From: Enorma phocaeensis
GTDB taxonomy: Bacteria > Actinomycetota > Coriobacteriia > Coriobacteriales > Coriobacteriaceae
NCBI RefSeq assembly: GCF_900186505.1
Contig: NZ_LT891970.1
Location: 356,451 to 420,450 of the forward strand
Length of the DNA stretch: 64,000 nucleotides
Direction of reading: 5' to 3'
In this document: positions 16,270 to 24,968 of the stretch, one piece after another
Layout of the letters: each line of letters starts with the position of its first letter
Position numbering within the stretch: position 1 is the first letter of the stretch
Translations under genes and position numbers: made by a program
The notes under the pieces: model-generated
Database searches by the model: none
Told to the model about the DNA's origin: nothing
What the model saw: the letters and a program-made list of their open reading frames with translations, nothing else

Positions 16270-16995
16270 CTACGCGTCGTAGCACTCCACGATATCAATG
16301 AAGTGCACGTACACACCGCAGATCTCGCCCTGCGCGTCGTGCCCGAAGTAGACCGGGTAGGCTCCGTCACCCCAGCCCGCTGTGCACATAGCAAGGTTGC
16401 AGTCCGTCCCGGGCACCGTCCAGTTGAGCCAGTCACCGCCCTCGGTCTGGTACTGGGGGTTCACCCGAGCGTTTTCCTCCAGCAGCCCGAAGAAGAGATC
16501 GTCATACGGGTTGATGTCCTCGTCTTCCTCAAGCCGCTTCGCCCAGTAGGCCTGGAACGCCTTCTGGGTCTGGATGTCCGCGATGCAACCCATGCCGGCA
16601 TCGACGCCGAACCCGAAGAACGCACCGTCCTCAAGCTCTCTCGCTAGGTCCTCGTCGCCGATCATACCCAGCTCGTACCGAACGGGCTTCTGGTCGCTCA
16701 CCGCCACCTTGATGCAGGCATAGCGGTCACCGAGCTGTTCGTCAACGACCACGCAGAGCTTCACGGGGTACGTTCCCACGGGAATGGTTTGGATGAAGGG
16801 CCGCGCATCCTCAAGCCACACCAACGGGTCGCACGCAAACACCGTGCCGGTGGGGATGTTGATGCTGCCGATGTCCAGCACGTCAACCGGCATGCAGCCG
16901 ATGGTCTTCTCGGAGAAATACGCATCCAGGTCAACTTTGCAGTCAAGTTTGCCCTTGACCGCCTCGAACTGGCTCATCCACTCCGTCGTAGGCAT
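16270..16995 (-). CDS. DUF4241 domain protein
   Basis: 241 residues from the ATG at 16993-16995, after GGAGG; the frame is open to 17040 but without a site. The protein has the DUF4241 pattern: GTVFACDPLVWLEDARPFIQ, then PVGTYPVKLCVVVDE, FFGFGVDAGMGCIAD and the C-terminal CTAGWGDGAYPVYFGHDAQG. The family is of unknown function and often sits near toxin or immunity genes. Soluble, with no signal peptide. Confidence 0.8.
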   Translation of the reverse strand: MPTTEWMSQFEAVKGKLDCKVDLDAYFSEKTIGCMPVDVLDIGSINIPTGTVFACDPLVWLEDARPFIQTIPVGTYPVKLCVVVDEQLGDRYACIKVAVSDQKPVRYELGMIGDEDLARELEDGAFFGFGVDAGMGCIADIQTQKAFQAYWAKRLEEDEDINPYDDLFFGLLEENARVNPQYQTEGGDWLNWTVPGTDCNLAMCTAGWGDGAYPVYFGHDAQGEICGVYVHFIDIVECYDA

Positions 16996-17139
16996 AACGA
17001 ACCTCCGTCCTCGCCCGGATACCCTCCGTTGCCCCATCATACTCCGGCGGGTTCGGCGCCAACGGCTGCAAGGGGCCGACCGGTCGCCTCCAACCGCCCT
17101 GTGGCTTTGCTGAATACGACCGACCGGCAGCGGTTTGCC

Positions 17140-19302
17140 CTATTTCCCCTGCACCATGGTGAGCGAGATCTTGCCGCGGTCGCGATCGACCTTTTCCACC
17201 CACACCTTCACGGTGTCGCCCACGGCCACCACGTCGCTCGGGTGCTTCACGAAGCGCTTCGCCAGCTTGGAGATGTGCACGAGGCCGTCCTGGTGCACGC
17301 CCACGTCCACGAAGGCTCCGAAGTCGACCACATTGCGCACGGTGCCGGTAAGCTCCATGCCCGGCTGCAGGTCGTCGATAGAGAGTGCCGCGCGGCTGAA
17401 CACCACCTCGGGCGCATCGTCGCGCGGGTCGCGGCCGGGCTTTTTGAGCTCGTCGATGATATCGATGAGCGTCATGAAGCCGCAGCCCAGCTCGCCCGCG
17501 AGCGCGGCCACGTTGCCCACGCGCTTATCGATGTCCGGGATGCCGCCCGCCGCGAGGTCCGCCGCCGTCACGCCGGCACGCTCGAGCACCTGCGTGGCAA
17601 CCGCATAGCTCTCCGGGTGCACGCTCGTCGCATCGAGCGGGTTCTTACCGCCCGAGATGCGCAAAAAGCCCGCGCACTGCTCGAAGGCCTTCGGCCCAAG
17701 CTTGGGCACCTTCTTGAGCTGGTTGCGGTCGGTGAACACGCCGTTCTCCTCGCGGTACGCCACGATGTTCTTCGCCACCGGCTGCGTGATGCCGGAAACG
17801 TAGCCCAGCAGGCTCGCGCTCGCCGTGTTCACATCCACGCCCACGCGGTTCACCACGTCCTCCACCACGTTGCCAAGCGTGCGCGAGAGCTCGGCCTGGT
17901 CAAGGTCGTGCTGGTACTGGCCCACGCCGATGGACTGCGGCGGAATCTTCACGAGCTCGGCCAGCGGGTCTTGCAGGCGTCGGCCCAGGCTCATGGCACC
18001 GCGCGTGGTCACATCGAGCTCCGGATACTCCGCACTCGCCAGCTCGCTCGCCGAATACACGGACGCGCCGGCCTCGTTCACGATGGTATAGCGCAGATCG
18101 GGCGCCTGCTCGGCGATGAACCCCGACACGACCTCCTCGGTCTCGCGGCTCGCCGTACCGTTGCCGATCACGATGGTGTTGATATGGTGCTTCTTCACCA
18201 GACGCGCCAGCTCGCGCTTAGTGCCCGCCACGTCGTGACGCGGCTTGGTGGGGTAGACGACGCCGTGATCGAGCAGCTTGCCCGTCTCGTCCAGCACTGC
18301 GACCTTGCAGCCCGTGCGGAAACCAGGGTCAAGCGCAATCACGCGCGCTCCGCGCACCGGACGGGCCGAGAGCAGGCTCTCGAGGTTCTTGCCGAAGACC
18401 TTGATAGCGTCCGTCTGCGCGCGGACCGTGAGCTTGGCGCGGAGCTCGCGCTCGAGCGAGGGCGCCATGAGGCGCTTGTAGCCGTCGGCGATGGCGGCGT
18501 CGAGCACCGGTGCGAAGGGGCCCTGACGGCGCGGCCAGCGGGAACCGAGGCGAGTAACGGCAGCTTGCGTGTCCACGCCCACGCGCACGCGGAGCTTGCC
18601 CTCGCGCTCGCCGCGGTCGATGGCGAGGATGCGATGGTTGGGAATCTTGCGCGCCGGCTCGGAGAAATCGTAGTAGGGCTCGTACGGCGTCTTCTCGTCC
18701 GCATCCACCGCAGCCGCGACGATTTCACCCGTGCCCTCGGTGAAGGAACGCAGGTCGGCAACATTCTCCGGGTCCTCGGCAACCGTCTCGGCCACGATGT
18801 CCTGAGCACCCGCAAGGGCCTTTTCGGGCGTGTCGTAACCGGCCTGGGCCGCCTCGGCGGTAACGTATGCGGCGGCCGCGTCGATCGGAGTCGCGCCGCC
18901 CTTGGGCGTGACCTGCATGATGATCATGTTGGCGAGCGGCTCGAGCGCCGCCTCGCGAGCCTTCTGCGCGCGCGTCTGCCGCTTCTTGCGGTAGGGCTTG
19001 TAGAGGTCCTCGACGCGCTGGAGCTGCGTAGCGGAGCGAATCTCGGACTCAAGCTCGGGCGTGAGCTTGCCCTGGGCGTTGATGAGGATGATCACATCCT
19101 CTTTGCGCTGTTCGAGATTACGCAGGTAGGTAAGGCGGTCGCCGAGGGTGCGAAGCGCGACGTCGTCCATACCGCCCGTGGCTTCCTTGCGGTAGCGCGC
19201 GATGAAGGGAATCGTGTTGCCCTCGTCGATAAGGTCGATGGCGGCCTGAACGGCGGCGGGCTTGAGGCTCAGCTCTTCTGCGAGCGTGAGGGTTATGTCC
19301 AT
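17140..19302 (-). CDS. tex: Tex-family RNA-binding transcription accessory protein
   Basis: 720 residues from ATG at 19300-19302 (MDITLTLAEEL), with GGAG about eight bases upstream. Domain order as in Tex: N-terminal helical HTH part with the family hallmark IDEGNTIPFIARYRKEATGG (about residues 25-45), YqgF/RNase H-like domain (VIALDPGFRTGCKVAVLDET), helix-hairpin-helix region (LLGYVSGITQPVAKNIVAYR and LKKVPKLGPKAFEQCAGFLR), and C-terminal S1 domain (GMELTGTVRNVVDFGAFVDV). Binds RNA and affects transcription and RNA turnover. Full length. Long frames on the opposite strand here are shadows. Confidence 0.95.
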   Translation of the reverse strand: MDITLTLAEELSLKPAAVQAAIDLIDEGNTIPFIARYRKEATGGMDDVALRTLGDRLTYLRNLEQRKEDVIILINAQGKLTPELESEIRSATQLQRVEDLYKPYRKKRQTRAQKAREAALEPLANMIIMQVTPKGGATPIDAAAAYVTAEAAQAGYDTPEKALAGAQDIVAETVAEDPENVADLRSFTEGTGEIVAAAVDADEKTPYEPYYDFSEPARKIPNHRILAIDRGEREGKLRVRVGVDTQAAVTRLGSRWPRRQGPFAPVLDAAIADGYKRLMAPSLERELRAKLTVRAQTDAIKVFGKNLESLLSARPVRGARVIALDPGFRTGCKVAVLDETGKLLDHGVVYPTKPRHDVAGTKRELARLVKKHHINTIVIGNGTASRETEEVVSGFIAEQAPDLRYTIVNEAGASVYSASELASAEYPELDVTTRGAMSLGRRLQDPLAELVKIPPQSIGVGQYQHDLDQAELSRTLGNVVEDVVNRVGVDVNTASASLLGYVSGITQPVAKNIVAYREENGVFTDRNQLKKVPKLGPKAFEQCAGFLRISGGKNPLDATSVHPESYAVATQVLERAGVTAADLAAGGIPDIDKRVGNVAALAGELGCGFMTLIDIIDELKKPGRDPRDDAPEVVFSRAALSIDDLQPGMELTGTVRNVVDFGAFVDVGVHQDGLVHISKLAKRFVKHPSDVVAVGDTVKVWVEKVDRDRGKISLTMVQGK

Positions 19303-19410
19303 GCAATGACTCCAGACCATTCGATGTTGGAGTGACTAGGATACCCGCCCACGCGGACAGGGGCAACCGGACGTGACCGGTCGCCGGGATGCCCGGCAGG
19401 AAGCATCCGC

Positions 19411-20367
19411 CTAGAACCCCCCGAAGCGCGGCTCCGCGCTCAGCCCCTGCGTCTGGAACACGCGCTCGACCGCTTCCTCGTACTCCCCCACCTTGCGAGC
19501 TTTCCGCACCGCGCGATGCACGACCTGCGGGTCTGCGAAGGAATATTTGGCGTAGTACCACCATTCCTTCATGCGAAACACCGCGTTGCCGCCGATCTCT
19601 TCCTCATAGGCGCAGAAGAGCTTGTCGTGGAAGTGCTTGAGCTCGGCTGCTGCGGCAGCCTGCCCGCCGTTGAGCATGCGCGCCAGCGCGGGGTTGGAGA
19701 GGATGCCGCGGCCGAGCATCACGTGGCGCGTCTCCGGATACGCCTCGAGTAACGCCGCCATGTCATCGGTCCCAAAGATGTCCCCGTTATACGCCACAGG
19801 AAACGGCGCCCGTCTGAGCGTCTCGCCGTAGGGCTCCAGGCGCGGAACGCCCTGGTAGCGATCTTTCTGAACACGAGGATGGACGATGAGCTCCTGGAGC
19901 GGGAAGCGGCAGTACAGCTCGAGGATCTTCTCGTATTCAGCGTCTTCCAGCACACCGACCCGCGTCTTGACCGAAATCGGAAGACGCGACCGGTCGCATA
20001 CCTCCTGCAGGAACCCTTCGAGTTCCCCGAGGTTTCTGAGAAAGCCGGCACCCCTCCCCTTGGCAACGACCGTCCCGGAAGGGCACCCCAGGTTCAAGTT
20101 CACCTCCGCATAGCCCATATCGGCAAGCACCTGCGTTGCCCACACGAACTTGTCTGCATCGTTGGTGAGCAGCTGCGGAACTACGTCGAGACCTTGGTTG
20201 CGCTCCGGGTCGACCTCTTTATACGCCTTGCCGCCAAACGAAGAGCCTACCTGCGGCGGAGCGAGGAACGGAGTGTAGTAGCGGTCGAGGGCGCCGAAGC
20301 ACTCCGCGTGGACCCTGCGAAATACGCTTCCCGTGATCCCTTCCATGGGGGCAAGCGAGAATATCAT
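19411..20367 (-). CDS. dus: tRNA-dihydrouridine synthase
   Basis: 318 residues from ATG at 20365-20367, after GGGGAG. FMN-dependent TIM-barrel reductase that converts uridine to dihydrouridine in tRNA D-loops. Visible motifs: APMEGITGSVFRRV at the N-terminus, VNLNLGCPSG with the catalytic cysteine, ISVKTRVGV, ELIVHPRVQKDRYQG, VAYNGDIF and VMLGRGILSNP. The N-terminal extension to 20442 is not conserved-looking. Separated from tex by about 110 bases on the same strand, perhaps cotranscribed. Confidence 0.93.
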   Translation of the reverse strand: MIFSLAPMEGITGSVFRRVHAECFGALDRYYTPFLAPPQVGSSFGGKAYKEVDPERNQGLDVVPQLLTNDADKFVWATQVLADMGYAEVNLNLGCPSGTVVAKGRGAGFLRNLGELEGFLQEVCDRSRLPISVKTRVGVLEDAEYEKILELYCRFPLQELIVHPRVQKDRYQGVPRLEPYGETLRRAPFPVAYNGDIFGTDDMAALLEAYPETRHVMLGRGILSNPALARMLNGGQAAAAAELKHFHDKLFCAYEEEIGGNAVFRMKEWWYYAKYSFADPQVVHRAVRKARKVGEYEEAVERVFQTQGLSAEPRFGGF

Positions 20368-20590
20368 CGGCGTCGGCTCCCCTTTCCCTCCTGCCGCGGC
20401 ACCTAAGCCGCATCGAGGGCGGCTACCATCAAATGGAGACATTGTAGCGCGGACTGCATACGGCGAAGAAGCGCTCGCCGCCTTGCCTAAACCGAAACCG
20501 GTTCAATGGCCCAGCATAGAGAGGCACGATGGAGCGTCTTGCGGAGAGTCTTGAAGTGAGACTTGGCATGCAGCGCACGGCAGACGATAA

Positions 20591-20621
20591 GGGCGGATGC
20601 CCGTTACCTAAGCATCCGCCC
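20591..20621. terminator. Strong hairpin, probable terminator
   Basis: GGGCGGATGC and GCATCCGCCC form a perfect 10-bp stem around an 11-base loop. It lies about 40 bases past the end of the surface-protein fragment (minus strand) and upstream of dus. A T-rich run is short, so the direction is uncertain. Confidence 0.55.
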
Positions 20622-20659
20622 TAAAGTCTCATCTAGATAAAGGTTGTCGTACCGTCGCG

Positions 20660-21151
20660 TTAGCTCCTGTGCCGCCTTGCGAGCAGCCCGCCTGCGAGCA
20701 CCGCAGCGCCAACAACCGCCGCCGCAGCCACCGCGAGCATGCTCATATCACCCGTAGCCGGAATGGCGGCCGCTTCCTGCTCCAGCCCTTCAGACGAGCC
20801 GGGCTCGCTGGGTTCAGCCGGGCGCTCAGGATTGACGGGGGTCGTCTGGTCCGGATCCTGACTCGACTCCTTCTCGCCGCACACGGTGCAGACGCCGTCT
20901 ACGAAGCTATGGCCGGCAGCAGGGATCTCCTGATAGGACGAGTAGCCGCAGGCGCACTCGTCATAGGCAGCCCAGCCAGGGTCGGTGCAGGTGGGATCCT
21001 GTCCGTCGTGGTGCGCCAGACTATGCGCATCGTAGTTCGCAGTGAGCTCGACGGCACCCGCCGGCATCGTGAAGGTGGTCTGAGCTGCGGAGGGATCGTC
21101 GAAGGAGCCCACCGCAGCACCGTTCTGCGTCCAGCCGGATAAAGCAGCCAC
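20660..21151 (-). pseudogene. C-terminal fragment of a sortase-anchored surface protein
   Basis: The frame ends with an IPATGD sorting signal, a hydrophobic segment (AVAAAAVVGAAVLAGGLLA) and a positive tail ARRHRS, the layout of LPXTG-type cell-wall anchors. Before it lie a Pro/Glu-rich wall-spanning stretch and two Cys-rich modules (CTDPGWAAYDECACG, FVDGVCTVCGEK) common in large Coriobacteriia adhesins. The N-terminus is missing; the frame begins inside a repeat-like domain (GWTQNGAAVGSFDDPSAAQT) with no signal peptide. It is fused out of frame to the start of a NifX-like gene. Confidence 0.7.
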
Positions 21152-21221
21152 AGTGGCCGAAATGACCCGAGCGCTCGCACTCGAGGCCGCCCGCGCCCAT
21201 GGTTGGAATAGCGATCTTCAT
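21150..21221 (-). pseudogene. N-terminal stub of a NifX/NifB-like iron-molybdenum cofactor family protein
   Basis: From the ATG at 21219-21221, preceded by AGAGGG, the peptide reads MKIAIPTMGAGGLECERSGH then FGHCG, the hallmark N-terminus of the dinitrogenase FeMo-cofactor biosynthesis family. After about 25 residues homology stops and the DNA continues, in another frame, as the surface-protein fragment. The simplest reading is a deletion that joined the first 70 bases of this gene to the 3' part of an adhesin gene. Confidence 0.6.
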
Positions 21222-21292
21222 GAGGCTGCCCTCTTTCTTCGTGCAGGCACTTCGCTTTTGCGCCCGCGCCCATGCCGTATGCTGCTTGACTA

Positions 21293-21961
21293 CTACGCGA
21301 TATCCTCCGCGATATCGATGCTCTCGCCCTGAAGACCCACGTGGGCGCCGGCGGCAGCCTTGTTGCTCTCCGCGTGCACGATGAGCCATTTATCGGCAGC
21401 CCAGAGGAGCGGGGCATCGCCGGCGTTGGCAAGCGCAGAATCGAGCTCCAGCAGAGGGCCGTTCGTGCCCTGGGGCAACGCGACGAGCGTGCGGAAGCCC
21501 TCATCGCCTGTCTGACAAGGCGCATAGTGCAGGGTGTCGGCAAAGACTTCGACGAGCACACCGGCAGGCACGCGGAACGCGCGCACGAGCGACATGTCGA
21601 GCGTGGCGTCGACGCCCATCCCCTCTATCTGGTGCTGCTTCGCAAGGAGCAGGATGAAGTGGTCCGCACCGAGGTTGAACTCGCTGGAACGGTGGTACTC
21701 CAGGGCGTTGAGACGCGTGTTATGACCGCAGCACCAACCCAGTTGAGTGGGGCGACCGCCGAAGAGAAGCCCCTTGAGCGCGGGCGCGACCTCGAGCTCT
21801 TCGAGTGCGGCGGCGCTGGCCTCGTACTTCGTGCCGTCCTCCGGGCAAGGCGCGTGCTCGGCGAGCGCGTGGACCACGGGCTCGGTGAACGCGGCGGGAA
21901 CATCTGCCCACACGCGACCATAGTTGCGGAATGATTCGTCATAGATGGATTCGATGAGCAT
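21293..21961 (-). CDS. DUF4867 family protein
   Basis: 222 residues from ATG at 21959-21961, after AAGGGGAG. Sequence such as NYGRVWADVPAAFTEPVVHA, the cupin-like strand set (ALEYHRSSEFNLGADHFILL, VRAFRVPAGVLVEVFADTLH) and the HYAPCQTGDEGFRTLVALP stretch fit DUF4867, a family resembling ureidoglycolate-lyase-like cupins. Probably a soluble sugar- or ureide-related enzyme; function not established. It lies downstream of the sensor kinase on the same strand with a gap of about 230 bases. Confidence 0.7.
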   Translation of the reverse strand: MLIESIYDESFRNYGRVWADVPAAFTEPVVHALAEHAPCPEDGTKYEASAAALEELEVAPALKGLLFGGRPTQLGWCCGHNTRLNALEYHRSSEFNLGADHFILLLAKQHQIEGMGVDATLDMSLVRAFRVPAGVLVEVFADTLHYAPCQTGDEGFRTLVALPQGTNGPLLELDSALANAGDAPLLWAADKWLIVHAESNKAAAGAHVGLQGESIDIAEDIA

Positions 21962-22190
21962 GGTGTCTCCCCTTCTTCTGCTGGGATTCGACTGACATGC
22001 AGCGCGGACGGCGCACCCGCACCGGCAACGTCGCATGCGTCGATTATCGCGCGATTCGCATGCACAGATTCGCTCTACATCCCCGTTTATCGTCGATGTA
22101 GGTCAAATTCCTGTAAGTTATGCTTCTCAATGTCAGCTTTGGTGGCGCAGTTCAAAACAGATAGAGAGGAGGCGTCGAAGGGGCTCTCGG

Positions 22191-23987
22191 TTACGCCTCG
22201 ATGCGAATCGCGATGCTCGCGCCGCCGAGTTCGGGGTCGATAAAGCGCGCATCGCCGCCATGCTGCCGCGCGATCGTCCGTACCACAGAAAGACCCAGCC
22301 CGGTACTGCCGTTCTTGCGCGAACGACCCTCTTCCAGGCGTACGAACCGACCGAACACGCGCTCGCGATCCTGTTCCGGGATACCCGGCCCATCATCGCT
22401 CACAACGATCTCGACGAATTCGCCGTCCGCGTTCTCAACATTGCGGCACGAGATCGCCACGCGACTCCGTGCATAGCGCGCTGCGTTGTCGAGCACGTTG
22501 CGCACCGCATGCGAAAGCGCCTCGTGATCTGCCGTGCACACCACCGGCTCCACACCGGAAACATCGACCTCGCACGACGCCCTCGCTTTCAAAGACGAGG
22601 CCTCTTCATAGAGCAGGTCGCACAGGTCGAGCTGCTGCTTGTCCAAACGCGACACGCCCTCATCCTGGCGCGCGAGCAACAGCAGGTTGCTCACAATACC
22701 GCCCAGACGCTCGTTTTCAGAGAGCAGGTCGTTTGCAAGCGTATCCGCGTCAACCGCGTCCGGATGGTCGCGCATGGTCTCGAGCATGACGCGAATAGCC
22801 GCCACCGGGCTCTTGAGCTCGTGCGACGCATCGGAGACGAAACGGCGCTGCTCCGCGACGGCAGCCTCGAGGCGCGCGAGCATATCATTGAACGTGGTTG
22901 CCAGCGGTTCCAGGTCGCGATCGTGCTCCGGCACGGGCAAGCGGCGGCTCAAGTCGCCGATGGATATCGTCGCGGCCTCCGCGCGCATGCGCTCGACCGG
23001 CGCGAGCGTGCGCGCGACGGCGAACCACGAGAGCACCGCGACTGCGCACAGGGAGCCAAGCATGGCGATGGCAAGTACGATGGCGACCGTCCTCATTGCC
23101 TCGCGCGCGGGAGCGAGCGACGTCAGCGCGGCGATGGTGACCACGCCATCGGGCGTCTGGACGCCGCGCTCCACCACGAGGATCGGCCCTTCGATACCGA
23201 GCGCCGTAGTGGCGTCGATGTGCATCTCCTCGACCGATACCGAAAGTTCCTGGGCAGACGATGCGCCCGCCTGCTCCGCCACGAAGGGAAGCCGCTGCTG
23301 CACGAAATGGCGTGCATGTGCATGGATGCGGCCGCGCACCGAGGCGTCGCCGTCGTAGCCGGAGTCGCCCCCGTCGTCGTAGCCGGAAGCACCTCCGTCG
23401 TCGTAGCCGGAGTTGCCCCCGTCGTCGTAATTCGAGGCAGCTTGTTGCGGCTGCGACGGAGCGGGAGCAGACGAATACCCGCTGTTATAGTTCGAAGAGG
23501 CTGCCGGCGCGGAAGCTTGCGGACGTGACGGGCTACTTTGCGGCGTTGCCGAGGGATCCGCCTGCTCGCGCTCCTCCGCCTGCGGCGCCACGTCGTCGGC
23601 ATCGTCTTCGGCAGGCTGCTCATCAGCCATATCAAATTTCAGAGAGACGCGCTCACGCTCGCCGCGGCGCTCCTCTCCCGGCGCCAGACCACCCTCCGAG
23701 ATGGGTGCCACGTCGCTCGCCCAATCGCTCGACGCCACCACGTTTCCAGACTCATCGATGATCTGTACAAGATCGGCGCCGGTCCCGCGCAGTTCGTCGG
23801 GCATCTGGCCGGCAGCGACCTGCGCTTCGATCTCGTCGAGGCGCTGATCAAGACTGCCCGAGATGGTGGCGCTGATCGCCCAGCCCGTCGCCAGCGCAAC
23901 GGCGGCAGTAATGGCGACCATGGCAGCCGCGCACACCGCGACGGTGATTACCGAAACCTTCCCTCGAATGCTTTTGAAAAGATGCAT
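22191..23987 (-). CDS. Sensor histidine kinase with Gly-Tyr-Asp repeat sensor region
   Basis: 598 residues from ATG at 23985-23987, after AGGGAGAG. Membrane segments at about residues 10-36 and 299-325 bracket a 260-residue outside domain; then HAMP (326-378), dimerisation box RRFVSDASHELKSP with phospho-acceptor His389, and an ATPase domain with HAVRNVLDNAARYA, VSDDGPGIPEQD and TGLGLSVVRT. The outer domain contains a disordered Pro/Ser/Gln stretch and GYDDGG repeats at about residues 187-212, like those in the lipoprotein at 24969-25508. Works with the response regulator just upstream. Signal unknown. Confidence 0.92.
   Translation of the reverse strand: MHLFKSIRGKVSVITVAVCAAAMVAITAAVALATGWAISATISGSLDQRLDEIEAQVAAGQMPDELRGTGADLVQIIDESGNVVASSDWASDVAPISEGGLAPGEERRGERERVSLKFDMADEQPAEDDADDVAPQAEEREQADPSATPQSSPSRPQASAPAASSNYNSGYSSAPAPSQPQQAASNYDDGGNSGYDDGGASGYDDGGDSGYDGDASVRGRIHAHARHFVQQRLPFVAEQAGASSAQELSVSVEEMHIDATTALGIEGPILVVERGVQTPDGVVTIAALTSLAPAREAMRTVAIVLAIAMLGSLCAVAVLSWFAVARTLAPVERMRAEAATISIGDLSRRLPVPEHDRDLEPLATTFNDMLARLEAAVAEQRRFVSDASHELKSPVAAIRVMLETMRDHPDAVDADTLANDLLSENERLGGIVSNLLLLARQDEGVSRLDKQQLDLCDLLYEEASSLKARASCEVDVSGVEPVVCTADHEALSHAVRNVLDNAARYARSRVAISCRNVENADGEFVEIVVSDDGPGIPEQDRERVFGRFVRLEEGRSRKNGSTGLGLSVVRTIARQHGGDARFIDPELGGASIAIRIEA
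23351..23430. repeat. 24-bp tandem repeat inside the sensor kinase gene
   Basis: About three imperfect 24-base units encode GYDDGGxS. The repeats are in the extracellular part of the kinase and are free to expand or contract without changing frame. Confidence 0.8.
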
Positions 23988-24119
23988 GGTCTCTCCCTGG
24001 TTTCTGGCCAATGTGTCCCGCGGCGTCATGCACGCTGGCGCGCCCGTGCGACATCGCGTTTCCACGCGGCAGCACGTCCCAGCGGCATCACCCATACCGG
24101 ACACCGGCCTTGCGTCGCC

Positions 24120-24794
24120 CTACGCTGGCTCGGACATCCGATACCCCACCCCGCGCACGGTGTGGATGAGACGCTGCCCAAACGCCACGTCAACCTTCTT
24201 CCGCAGGTAGCCCACGTACACCTCGACGACGTTGTCGCCGCCCATGTACCCCGGCGACCACACGTGGTCGAGGATCTGCGTCTTGGTGAGCACCTGCCCC
24301 GCGTTGTACATGAGGTATTCCAGCAAGGCGAACTCGCGCGGCGTGAGCTCGATCGCCGTGCCGCCGCGTTCGACGGCCTTGGAAGCCGGATCGAGCGTGA
24401 GGTCACCCACCTGCAGCTTTGCCGAACCCTTGCTCGCCCCGCGCCGCAGCAGCGCTCGCAGGCGCGCTACCAGCACCACAAGCGAAAAGGGTTTCCGAAG
24501 AAAGTCGTCGGCACCAATATCGAGCGCATCCGCCTCGTCGTACTCGCCATCCTTGGCAGTGAGCATGAGCACCGGCGTCGTGATGCCCGCGCCTCGCAGC
24601 TCGCCGCACACGTTGTAGCCGTTCATGCCGGGGAGCATGATGTCGAGGGTGATGACGTCGTACGCCTCGGTGAGCGCCATCTCCAGACCCGTGTTGCCGT
24701 CGCAGGCGATATCGACGGTGAAACCCTCGTCTTCCAAGCTCGCCTTGAGGTACGCGACGATGTTCTCCTCGTCTTCAACGACCAAGACGCGCAT
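24120..24794 (-). CDS. OmpR-family response regulator
   Basis: 224 residues. Receiver domain with acidic pocket EDEE (residues 7-10), phospho-acceptor Asp51 in TLDIMLPG, Thr/Lys pair in MLTAKDG and LRKPF. Winged-helix DNA-binding domain from about residue 125 with LTPREFALLEYLM, DHVWSPGYMGG and VHTVRGVGYRM-type ending (IHTVRGVGYRMSEPA). Start placed at MRVLVVEDE (complement of 24792-24794); an ATG 15 bases upstream is also possible and neither has a strong ribosome site. Gene order regulator then kinase, 132 bases apart. Confidence 0.93.
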   Translation of the reverse strand: MRVLVVEDEENIVAYLKASLEDEGFTVDIACDGNTGLEMALTEAYDVITLDIMLPGMNGYNVCGELRGAGITTPVLMLTAKDGEYDEADALDIGADDFLRKPFSLVVLVARLRALLRRGASKGSAKLQVGDLTLDPASKAVERGGTAIELTPREFALLEYLMYNAGQVLTKTQILDHVWSPGYMGGDNVVEVYVGYLRKKVDVAFGQRLIHTVRGVGYRMSEPA

Positions 24795-24937
24795 ATGAAT
24801 CCCATCCATTCCGCTCAGAGCGCACCGTGCAAGTCGATTCTACGGAGAAGGGCGCCCGCCCTTGCAGCGTAGCGCCCCTCCTTCGGCAAGTGGTAGCTCT
24901 ATCCGAAAAGCCTTACCGTTTCCTTACAGCATGTAAA

Positions 24938-24954
24938 ATAACCCCAGGGGTTTT
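24938..24954 (-). terminator. Possible terminator after the lipoprotein gene
   Basis: On the minus strand an AACCC / GGGTT stem with a tiny loop is followed by ATTTT about 15 bases past the lipoprotein stop. The stem is short, so confidence is moderate. Confidence 0.45.
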
Positions 24955-24968
24955 TTAACATCGCCGCG

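Noticed and set aside
16789..19335. 848-codon open frame on the plus strand
   Set aside because: It is the antisense shadow of tex in GC-rich DNA; composition is Arg/His-rich, with no motif or ribosome site.
24845..24862. GC hairpin upstream of the response regulator as an attenuator
   Set aside because: Perfect short stem but tiny loop, no T run and no leader peptide; not enough to support a regulatory call.
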